Positions 56,173 through 64,000 of a DNA stretch of 64,000 nt are shown here, one piece after another. Position 1 is the first letter of the stretch. Each line of letters starts with the position of its first letter. The DNA is taken from NCBI GenBank assembly GCA_029378245.1, contig JARKIF010000006.1:1302001-1366000 (forward strand). The letters are read 5' to 3'. The translations under genes and the position numbers were made by a program. The notes beneath the pieces were generated by a model. The model saw only the letters and a list, made by a program, of their open reading frames with translations, did no database searches and was not told the DNA's origin. This DNA comes from Roridomyces roridus. Its lineage: Eukaryota; Basidiomycota; Agaricomycetes; Agaricales; Mycenaceae.

Positions 56173-57288
56173 TCACCGTACCACGCGCCTGAGCATCCCA
56201 CTCATCACCTCCTCTCGAAACAGCACGTCATCGTGCCCCGCACCTGACACCTCCGTCCAAGCCTGCTCGTCCCTCAGCAACTCCAATTCCTCCAGCGTCG
56301 CTTTAAGCCACACACGCCCCTTGGTCGGCACTAACCCGTCTGCCGCACCATACACGACCCGCATACTCAACGCATCACCTGGATATCGTTCCACAAGACG
56401 TGAAAACGCACCCCTCAGCACTTCCGCGTCAGACGCCCCTACACCGAGACCCCAAACGGTCTCTCCTCCCGTGGAAGACGAGCCGTGCAAGCAGAAGAGC
56501 GTCTCCTGTCCGATTGCGACGCGTGATTCCGCTAGGGAGCGACGCATGACCTCCACGCGGCATGCAGAGCCGACGGAACGGTGCATGTACTCGCGCTCGT
56601 GGGGAGATTTGCGTGCTTCGAGGGCTGCAATGCTCTCTGCTTGTGTGGAAGAAGAAGGAGCAGAAAGAAGGCCGCTGCTCCAATTTGCAGCCCGTGCGAC
56701 GGGTGGGACGATTTGTAGTAGCGAACCGAAGGCGTTGGGGAGGGCTGTGGGAAGGGCAGCGGCGATGCCGAGCCCGATGTTGCCGCTAATTTTATGTGGC
56801 ACGAAGGGAGCGCTGAGAGTCCAGCTCGTCATGGTGAGGGTAGGCGGAAGGTGTAGAAGTGTGTAGAGCGAGTAGAAGACACCGTTAGAGTGGGAGAAGA
56901 TGGCGAAACGCGCCCGGTGTTCGGAAGTTAGGACAGCGAGGAGAGCTGTGTGCATCCATCGCGTCCGGAGGTGCAGTGGCAGTGACACTCCCTGCGCAGA
57001 GCCGCCCCCGTTGGGCTTGTCGATGGCGAGAATTTGGACTTGATGTTCCCGTCCGATGCCTTCGATCAAGGATGCGATGAGGCGATGTCCGCCGAGACCG
57101 TTGAAGAAGACGAGAAGAGGCCACGAGCCATCGGATGGAGCGTCTGTGAGCGCGTAGGTGACCGTGGCTGTATCGCCCCCACCAGCAAGCTCCGAGTCGA
57201 CTGGAAAGTCGAGGGTCTTATTGAAGCGCGGGAGTGCGAGGTACGCCGTGGGGTCCGAGTCCAGACCGGACGGGACCTGGGAGGACAT
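56173..57288 (-). CDS. Alpha/beta hydrolase
   Basis: ATG at 57288 in good context (CCCACCATG); an upstream in-frame Met at 57336 is less likely. There is a single exon of about 371 residues. LLVFFNGLGGHRLIASLIEG provides the oxyanion HG-like region. IFSHSNGVFYSLYTLLH is the nucleophile elbow, with S-x-S-x-G in place of the usual G-x-S-x-G. VVYGAADGLVP supplies the acid and VSGAGHDDVLF the histidine. The fold and triad order are clear; the substrate is unknown. It lies between two GST genes on the same strand, so shared detoxification work is possible but unproven. No lesion. Confidence 0.85.
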   Translation of the reverse strand: MSSQVPSGLDSDPTAYLALPRFNKTLDFPVDSELAGGGDTATVTYALTDAPSDGSWPLLVFFNGLGGHRLIASLIEGIGREHQVQILAIDKPNGGGSAQGVSLPLHLRTRWMHTALLAVLTSEHRARFAIFSHSNGVFYSLYTLLHLPPTLTMTSWTLSAPFVPHKISGNIGLGIAAALPTALPNAFGSLLQIVPPVARAANWSSGLLSAPSSSTQAESIAALEARKSPHEREYMHRSVGSACRVEVMRRSLAESRVAIGQETLFCLHGSSSTGGETVWGLGVGASDAEVLRGAFSRLVERYPGDALSMRVVYGAADGLVPTKGRVWLKATLEELELLRDEQAWTEVSGAGHDDVLFREEVMSGMLRRVVR

Positions 57289-57511
57289 GGTGGGCGGAAT
57301 CAAGACGCAGTTGATTCCATCACGAAGCGGATGCAATAGCCCCTATCGGCACGACACCGAAATTTGCCGCGTGTGTCAAGTGTGTGTGATTCAAGCGTGG
57401 TTTGTCAAGTTGCGACTTCAATCGTGGGCCAACACCTGGAAAGAACCAATATTTACACAAGTATGTATGTAGTTGGACTACAAGACAAGGGAACGCGGCA
57501 ACGCCTCACAC

Positions 57512-58463
57512 TCAGGGTTTGGCAGCTGCAGCCTCGAGGAATTGGGCCCTAGCAGCCGCATAGTACTGAATGTGGACCTCCTTGACAAGATTCTACATTC
57601 CTCATCAACCAGTCAAGAAAGCAGAATCAAGTGAATCCACGCACCGCATCAAAACTCTGCTTAAAGCTCTCCCGCTGCTTCAGCCTCTCATAATACTCCA
57701 GCAGCTTCGTAAAACGTTCACCCCCGAACAAATACTCGGCCCCTTTGAGTCCCTCCCCAGGTGGAAAGGCACCGAGGTCGTTCCGGAGCCAAACCTCCAT
57801 ATACGCAAACAGCGTCAAGAACGCAATGTCCGCATTCGTGAACTCGTCGCTGATGGCGTACTTCTTGCCGGGAGTGAGCAGCTTTTGCAGCGCATCGAGG
57901 GCATCCCAGAGCGGTTCCCACACGCCACCCTGGCTCGCGCCTACGTACGCGGCGAGGAACTTGGTGTTGACGGCGTCGACGAAGATCCGCGCTTGAGCGC
58001 ACTCGACGGGATCTTTAGGCCGTATCGTGGAAGAAGGGAAGAGGTCGGCGACGAATTCGACGAGGACGAGGGATTCTATGAGCTTGGCGGACTCGGGCGA
58101 AGGGTCGTCCGGGGCAGTGGGCGGGCCACCGTATGCTGATTGATTCAATGAGATGAAATAAGACTATGCATGCGACGCACCAATGGCTGGCACCTTTCCC
58201 GACACAGGGTTGACTCTGGAGCTAAACCACTCCGGCTTTGCGGTCAAATCGATGATGTAGCGCGTATACTCTGCTTTGGTCTCGCGGAGAGCCATCTCCA
58301 CCTGAGTTGTGATCAGAAGACGTGTGCCAAGGATGGGCAGGGAGAGGACTTGCTCTCAGGCCGGCAGGGCAAACCTGGCAGAGGATGTGAGTTGGATGGT
58401 GCACGCATTAACAGCGTCGGAGACATTCACCTTTGCAGTGTAGAAGGTGATTTGCTGGGGCAT
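57512..58463 (-). CDS. Glutathione S-transferase (CPxxxR type), full length
   Basis: ATG at 58463 (MPQQITFYTAK). A 21-nt micro-exon VCPAGLR (58354-58374) with a GC donor (GCAAGT, 58348-58353) is followed by VEMALRETKAEYTRYIIDLT and AKPEWFSSRVNPVSGK, VPAI / AYGGPPTAPDDPSPESAKLI / SLVLVEFVADLFPSSTIRPK. The helical domain contains TPGKKYAISDEFTNADIAFL (N-capping box TNAD) and AYMEVWLRNDLGAFPPGEGL, then / NLVKEVHIQYYAAARAQFLE and AAAAKP-stop at 57512. Cytosolic glutathione transferase. The active-site Cys-Pro is kept, but the usual Phe/Tyr-Ala-His/Gln is Ala-Gly-Leu, an unusual variant. Paralogue of 54772-55689. Confidence 0.87.
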
Positions 58464-60571
58464 GGTCGTGAGTAAACTTCGAGGCTTCACAGATTGTTGT
58501 AGGAGTTGAAAGGGGTAACCAAACCGGCGTAGCTCGAGCTTTTATATTGTACATGGAGGCGACTGCGGCGCAAGAGTTTAGTAAGTAACAAGGCGGCCTG
58601 TGAACACCGAGCCCTCCAAAGGAACAAAAAGCGGTTGCGAGGCGACAGTTGTTTCAGCTCTAGTCTGATATTAGGTCACTTAGGTGCGTGATTGAATTGG
58701 TGATTGAATGGAGGCCTGGCGCGAGCCGCCGCTCGGATGATTGCCGCGGTGGGGCATCGTAAACTCGTATGTAACTATTGCGCGAACTTTGAACTTACCA
58801 TTATCTACCACTGCTCCAAATGACACCGTGACCAGCGAGTTCCTCAAGTTGCGAACCCGCCAACTGCGCCCCGATTGAGTATGGCTATCCGGGAAGCTTC
58901 AAGGGTTGCTAGTCCGCGGACGCTGTGTTAGCAGGGTAAACGGCGAACGCGGCGTTGGTTTCCAGGAGAGCCCTGTCGATTTCTGAAAAAATCAATGACC
59001 CGTCAGCGGTTACAAAGCCGAGCAAAGTATATTATATTGACATGTAAGGTGCGGCCCGGGCCCGGTGCTGCTGATGCTCGCCGCAAAATATTCTGATGAG
59101 ACTCGGTATTGTGTCTGGTCAAATTTAAGGAGCGCAGCATAGACCGGCGCGTGGTGTATCTGAGGCTGGTAAGTATCTTCACGATGACGCCTTGGACACG
59201 GAAGGAACTTCAAGGAAGGAAGAAAAGAAGGAAGGAGGTCCAATTAGCCGGGATAAAAATCCGCAGTGGGACGGACCACGGTTTCAGTACTCGCACTAGT
59301 AAGGCTCGGTTGTGGACTTGAAAGCTTGACCAGCGGACGGCGCCATATCGTATCCGGACCGTGCCGTGTGATATTACCTACCTGACTACCAGGGATACTT
59401 GAGTATCTGTGGGCGTCAATTGAGATGCTCGGAGCTGCAACGCGTCAACAAGCGAACGGAAAGCACCCCTGATACATACGCACTTCAGAACCCCGATTCG
59501 CACCCACCTACAGCTCCAACCCGTTCCGGAGCGTCCAACTCGCTCAACCTCGGTAATTTGGCGGATGCCAATGTGGAGCAGAACAAGCAGCAGGATGAAA
59601 TTGAATCCGGAGAACTTCATATTATCCTGTTGAGCGCCCAAAAGTGCATAAGCGAATTCCATTCGTGGATGGCCATTGGCGCGTCCACAATGCATGCACG
59701 ATTTGATGCCGGTGAAACGGAGCTGATATTAAGGGATGAGACATATCTCATGAGTCATAGCCAACCGCTTGCACGTCTTTCCCGTCCATTAGGACCGACA
59801 GGAAGCTGGCTGCTCCACCGAGGCCGACCTCCCGTCGGATGGGCCAAAGGAGCGCACATCAGGGAAGGAAGTTGATGAAACGTCGAGGAGCACACGAAGC
59901 ACGGGTTGGGCTTCAGTCGGTTGCGGGGTGGTGGAGTCAAGAACAAGCCCTTTGTTTGTCCGTGTGTCAATCAGATGTCATGTGACTCACTCTTCCTCTT
60001 CACAAACGACCATCTCGATTTTCCCCACACAGCCTTGCCTTTGGAAAGTTGAGCCCTTTCTTCCTTTTACTACCGTCTGATGATGAATGTGTCGCAGGAG
60101 GCAAACACGAGGCTTGAGCGTGGCGTCCTCGCAGCGTGGGTTCCGGTTTGTTTTGTAGATTCCTTTCATTTCGGAAACGCACCGTTTTCTCGACTCCCAG
60201 CTGCTTCAAGCTTCCATGAATTCGAGAATCCCCGCTTCCACTGTCCCACCCCACGCCCTCGAAATAAGCTGGGGGCTCGACATGATCTGCCATCGTGTGC
60301 ACACCACCTTTGGCACACACTTTCCCAGCCGTCCGTAGGTTCCCGACTTTCATTCAGCAGATATGGTGCAACTCAAGAATTTCTCAGCCCCCGTGCTCAT
60401 CGTTTCGGACATCGGGGATCGAGGGCACATGCGTTAGCCTGGCAGTACCCGTGCTGACAGGCAACCGCACCCATGTTCCGTGTACGCCTGTTTCGACTAC
60501 ATATATAATCTTTCTGAGAGCATCCACTCTCTCTTGCGCTCTCCGCTTGAGTCTATGCTCCTGCCCCGCCC
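58464..60571. other. Intergenic (2.1 kb)
   Basis: A TATA-like TATATTG near 58542 could serve the GST gene. The 158-codon plus ORF at 59399-59875 and a minus ORF at 59378-59695 have no recognisable features. No other gene is supportable. Confidence 0.45.
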
Positions 60572-62932
60572 ATGTTTCAGCCTAAATCTCGCCCAACGGC
60601 ACCCAAGGTGAGAGCCCCGTTGTCTACCCAGCCCGACGATACTTACCACGGCCACCAGAATTCCCCACCACATCTCATGCAGGCGCCTCGCGGCTTCTCT
60701 GTACGAGTCTTCAAAAACCCCACCTTGTCGGCCTTCCCGTACACTGCGACCGCCAAGTTTGACGTCGGGTATCGACTCCCGACGCCCGCACCGGCCGACG
60801 CTCGACAAAACCAAAACTGGTATGGCTCACGGGAACCGCCTTCCCGCCAGCCGTTACCCATTTCGCGAGAACCTTCAAAGTCTGGCGCGAGGTTCGGCTC
60901 GTGGACGGACAATCGTGCGAGGCCCGATACCCCTCGTCCCCAAGCTACCACCTCACTAACTTATGCCGATTTTATTTACGAGCGTTCGGTGTCTTCAAAA
61001 TCTGATTTATACTCGGAGACGGAGACGGCGTCTACGATGACGTTTTCCCCGTCTACGATGTTTTCTCCGACTCTGTCGGGAGATAGCACCTTGCCCTCCG
61101 AGGTGCCCACCACAGCGACCTCCAGCACGACGAATTCCCCTGATCACGAGCGCCATCCATTCCCTCTCCAAATCCCCGCCCTAAACCAGCTTCAAAATGC
61201 GAGTCGTGGGATGTTTGGCGATACGTCGCCGACTCCCATTCCTCCTGCACCGTCTGGTCGCTCTGCGGATCTGCCGGATGTTACGAGTCCACCTCGTTTC
61301 CTCCCTCCAGATGCTCCCAGCCGCTCCAGCAGTCCCACGCTTATCCCGCTATCCGAGTCCCCCGAGCCGGCCTCCCTCATCGACGACTTTTTCGCGGCAC
61401 CACCTCCGTCGATATCCGAGTCCGTGGCGGCCGAACGTACTGCTCTCCGCAACGCTCAGTACAATTCCGCTGGCTCTGCGTACTATCAGGCGGGTATGTC
61501 TGATCAAGCGAGGACCAGTTTACGCAGCGTTGCCTCATCCTCTACGTTCGTTAACGACGTTCTTCCCCCTGGTGTGGAGGTTTTCGAGTCCTCGAGTCTC
61601 GCCACCGAGTCACACACGCTCCAGCCTCCTCCTGGACGTGTGTCTCCGCCTACAGCAGTACCCGTCGCATTCGTCACCTCGGGCTCTTCGTCAAGTACTG
61701 CGGTGTCAGAGTCCCGTCGGCCGCGTCGTGATTCATTTGCGCTTAACGCTGCGCGTAACAACGTTCCAGTGTCACAGCTTGTCGAGATCGGCAGTCCGAT
61801 TCAATCCGCGGAGGCGAGGCGAGCGCATGACTCGGACGTGTACGAGGAGCTGCGGGGTTTGGATATGCTGTCTGACCGCCAGCGAGAGACGTTCTTCAAT
61901 GCCTTTGCGCCTGGTACCCAGCAGTCTCAATCTAGACAAGCAGCGTTTCCGACGATGAATGGAGGGGTCCCGGCTGTTGTGCGTTCGGATGACAGTGATG
62001 GGGGCAGTCGTGGTGCCCCGTCACCCGAGCCACGGACTCGCCGTGTGTCTGGTAATTTGTGGAATTCACTGCCGACGTTACCTCCACGCGGTTCGCCTGT
62101 GCAGACTCCACCACGTGCATCTAGTACGCCTCCAGTCCCGAGAATTGATACTTCGGTGCACTTCTCTCCTCCTGTAGAGCGGATGCCAGCGCCTCCACCA
62201 TACAGACAGTCGCCACCGCGGCGTGAATCTCCTCCTGCTGCTGTACCAATGCAGCAGCAGCGCTCACGCACGCCCGTTGCCGGCCCGAGGATCCTCCCTC
62301 CCGAGCCCTTCCGTCGGCGCTCAGACGGCGATCAACCGTTGGCCGTGCCGCCATCAAACCCGCGCAACTCAGGGGCGTTCCAACAACGACAGTCTCCGCC
62401 CATGCAAATGGCCGAACCCTCCATGCAGCGTTCGGCACCTGGACCTGGATCGAGACCGCTTGATCCAGAGCGCAGGCGGTCGGATGGGTATGGTAGTGTG
62501 GTTCCCCCAAGGCCGACGACGCCTGCTGCACCTCCGGCCCCTCCTGCGCCTGTGCCGAGGAATGTGAGGTGGAACGAAGTGCTCGTGTGTCCGTCGCCGA
62601 TTCTGGCGAGTCAGAGGAGGAGGGGGTGGTTTAATCGTCGAGGGTGCGTTTGGTTCTTTACTTCTTTCCTTCCCTTCCAACGTACCTTTCCTTTTAGTGA
62701 TCAACTCTGGACGAACGACGGCGCGTACAAACCAGTTCCGGCGGGACAGGAATACCCTCCCGATCTGCGGGATTATCCCGATTTTGGGATGGGTTGGATG
62801 AACGAGGAGTGTGTGCGTATTGATATGGGGCATCGGCTTATTCCCAAGGCGCCGTTGCGCTCCGCGTTGAAGCAGCCTAATACTAATAGAGGCCCGGTCA
62901 TTCGCTTTGACCAGGGGCAATCGATTTCTTGA
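60572..62932 (+). CDS. Ser/Pro-rich protein with conserved C-terminal motif
   Basis: ATG at 60572 (MFQPKSRPTAPKVRAPLSTQ). About 650 residues rich in Ser, Pro, Thr and Arg are followed by a conserved-looking tail: NVRWNEVLVCPSPI, RRRGWFNRRG, then DQLWTNDGAYKPVPAGQEYP, DYPDFGMGWMNEECVRIDMG and HRLIPKAPLRSALK, ending at 62932. A likely intron (about 62646-62699, GTGCGT...TTTTAG) joins RRG to DQLW; unspliced the frame also stays open. The tail resembles a domain I have seen in uncharacterised basidiomycete proteins. Function unknown; disordered regions and SP/TP sites suggest phospho-regulation (inference). Confidence 0.75.
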   Translation: MFQPKSRPTAPKVRAPLSTQPDDTYHGHQNSPPHLMQAPRGFSVRVFKNPTLSAFPYTATAKFDVGYRLPTPAPADARQNQNWYGSREPPSRQPLPISREPSKSGARFGSWTDNRARPDTPRPQATTSLTYADFIYERSVSSKSDLYSETETASTMTFSPSTMFSPTLSGDSTLPSEVPTTATSSTTNSPDHERHPFPLQIPALNQLQNASRGMFGDTSPTPIPPAPSGRSADLPDVTSPPRFLPPDAPSRSSSPTLIPLSESPEPASLIDDFFAAPPPSISESVAAERTALRNAQYNSAGSAYYQAGMSDQARTSLRSVASSSTFVNDVLPPGVEVFESSSLATESHTLQPPPGRVSPPTAVPVAFVTSGSSSSTAVSESRRPRRDSFALNAARNNVPVSQLVEIGSPIQSAEARRAHDSDVYEELRGLDMLSDRQRETFFNAFAPGTQQSQSRQAAFPTMNGGVPAVVRSDDSDGGSRGAPSPEPRTRRVSGNLWNSLPTLPPRGSPVQTPPRASSTPPVPRIDTSVHFSPPVERMPAPPPYRQSPPRRESPPAAVPMQQQRSRTPVAGPRILPPEPFRRRSDGDQPLAVPPSNPRNSGAFQQRQSPPMQMAEPSMQRSAPGPGSRPLDPERRRSDGYGSVVPPRPTTPAAPPAPPAPVPRNVRWNEVLVCPSPILASQRRRGWFNRRGCVWFFTSFLPFQRTFPFSDQLWTNDGAYKPVPAGQEYPPDLRDYPDFGMGWMNEECVRIDMGHRLIPKAPLRSALKQPNTNRGPVIRFDQGQSIS

Positions 62933-63501
62933 AACTGGGATCCAACCTATTTAATAAAGTATCTTTATATCTACTTTTCCCGTATTCAGGTGACTTATCC
63001 TTCCAGTTATGTTGTAGCTTTAGCCAGCCAGCCACGGCGCGTATTTATCATCCTATTCAGCGAGTGGCCGGTAATTTATCGAGGGCGGTGTGGTTTACCT
63101 TATCTCGACGCCCTTTCCTCTATTATGATGCCTTACGACTATTTGACGACCTTTACGACTTATTCGCTGCTAATACCTTACGATGAATCACGACTTTGCC
63201 TGTCGCTTCTCTGCCAAATTATTTCTCATCGAATATGTAGACTGTATCCTCATACTCGCAATCTTATAGTATAGTACATGCTGTTGTATTCGAACCAACC
63301 GTTTCGTGCGAGAACGGAAAGTGATTTCGAAATGGGGGGACGACCGAAGAGCTCTTTTCGCACAGAAAACCTTCGCGAATAGCAGAGCCCATAGCCAAAA
63401 GCCCTCCCTCCATCCCGCACAATTCCCGCATTGGTTGTTATTTTCTGCGTGAGACGCAAATTTGCCTCGTGTGTTCCACGTCTTGTCTACCAAGCATCCC
63501 C
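62933..63501. other. Intergenic, 3' flank
   Basis: AATAAAG at 62953 could be the poly(A) signal of the preceding gene. No further gene was seen. Confidence 0.5.
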
Positions 63502-64000
63502 ATGGCATTGTCATTGTCGTCTCCCCGGCTCGACGAGGTAGAAAGCGTTGCCCTCGCTGCGGTCACTGCTTTTTCTGGCGCCGGAATCCGGGCGTGCCTC
63601 GTAGGTGGGATGGCGTGTTCGATTTATGGGAATGATAGAGTCCCCAGCGTGCGTTGTCCTCCTCCCATACTTCTCCCAGTCGAAAGCGAAATCCAATTCA
63701 ATCAGGACGTCGACATCGTCTGCCTCACCGACACGCATACTCAAGCCCAGCTCAAGCAAATCCTCGTCGCTTCCAGTTTTCACTTTTACACCGTGGCATC
63801 CAAAGATCCATGGGCGACTTACAGGGTCCTGTACTACCGCTTGACGGGATACCGCCGCAGCTGCAAAGTCGACGTCCTCATGCCCGGAATTATGAATATA
63901 CCAACCGTCCCCGTCCCACGGATTGTATTCAAACGCAGTCGGAGCGACCTCCCGCTCATGCCGTTCCTCCCGCTTCTCTTGTTGAAGCTCCAGGCCTGGG
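63502..64000 (+). CDS. Nucleotidyltransferase-like protein, partial
   Basis: ATG at 63502 (MALSLSSPRLDEVESVALAA). FSGAGIRACLVGGMACSIYG is the G-G/S loop, then after an intron (about 63651-63707) VPS/DVDIVCLTDTHTQAQLKQ supplies the D-x-D metal-binding pair of the pol-beta-type nucleotidyltransferase fold. KVDVLMPGIMNIPTVPV would carry the third acidic residue. The gene runs off the right edge. Members of this type are common in mushrooms and of unknown substrate. The intron is inferred from the D-V-D join. Confidence 0.75.
   Translation, partial: MALSLSSPRLDEVESVALAAVTAFSGAGIRACLVGGMACSIYGNDRVPSVRCPPPILLPVESEIQFNQDVDIVCLTDTHTQAQLKQILVASSFHFYTVASKDPWATYRVLYYRLTGYRRSCKVDVLMPGIMNIPTVPVPRIVFKRSRSDLPLMPFLPLLLLKLQAW

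Noticed and set aside
59378..59875. Overlapping ORFs of 105 and 158 codons on opposite strands, one with a hydrophobic MKFSGFNFILLLVLLHIGIR start
   Set aside because: They overlap, neither has a recognisable domain or clear intron context, and the signal-like start alone is not enough.

Overview
The window looks like part of a basidiomycete genome, most likely an agaricomycete mushroom. Genes are split by many short introns (about 45-60 nt) with GTRNGT donors. Agaricomycete-typical families are present (DUF6535 membrane proteins, F-box/LRR families, Ser/Pro-rich orphans, GSTs with C-P-x-x-x-R active sites), and so are fungal transposons (Copia, Helitron-like, solo LTR, MITE). A Mycena-like fungus is possible from the palindromic AATCTCGC-type repeats, but that is an inference.

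Layout. 1-2937: the 5' part of a Ty1/Copia retrotransposon on the minus strand (208-bp LTR, initiator-tRNA anticodon-loop primer site, gag remnant, protease, integrase), running off the left edge. 2904-8186: three tandem minus-strand paralogues of a helix-turn-helix protein with a duplicated C-terminal domain. Copy 3 is intact, copy 2 is a pseudogene and copy 1 has lost its tail at the Copia LTR. 8812-10376: an intact type I metacaspase. 10745-22918: one DUF6535 gene broken by a 231-bp MITE, a 1-bp frameshift and an ~8.8-kb Helitron-like element (13340-22144). That element itself carries a 476-bp solo LTR (14435-14910), a 4-bp frameshifting duplication and a nonsense codon. Both insertion sites can be read to base resolution because removing the insert and one target duplication restores the host reading frame. 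23149-23640: a PROPPIN (Atg18/Hsv2-like) fragment. 23909-26300: a bestrophin-type anion channel.

26.3-35.2 kb is gene-poor and repeat-rich: tRNA-like B-box repeats, a 1.4-kb element with a 38-bp perfect terminal inverted repeat, a hairpin, and palindromic satellite-like sequence. 35.2-39.1 kb holds three F-box/LRR genes, all with apparent frameshifts. 39857-41976 is a 14-TM (DHA2-type) MFS transporter. 42.0-49.1 kb is a tandem segmental duplication pairing a multi-pass membrane protein with an F-box gene in each unit, at different stages of decay; a 415-bp tandem repeat follows. 50505-51751 is a Ser/Pro-rich orphan. 52.1-54.0 kb is another segmental duplication carrying two small secreted cysteine-rich proteins.

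54772-58463 is a minus-strand cluster of two GST genes flanking an alpha/beta hydrolase. In both GSTs the active-site motif sits alone on a 21-nt micro-exon followed by a GC-AG intron. 60572-62932 is a Ser/Pro-rich protein with a conserved C-terminus, and the window ends inside a nucleotidyltransferase-like gene.

No single novel multi-gene system is evident. The most informative structures are the nested insertions in the DUF6535 gene, the HTH/duplicated-domain paralogue family, and the conserved GST micro-exon with a GC-AG intron. Coordinates of exons were read by eye, so splice sites are predictions.
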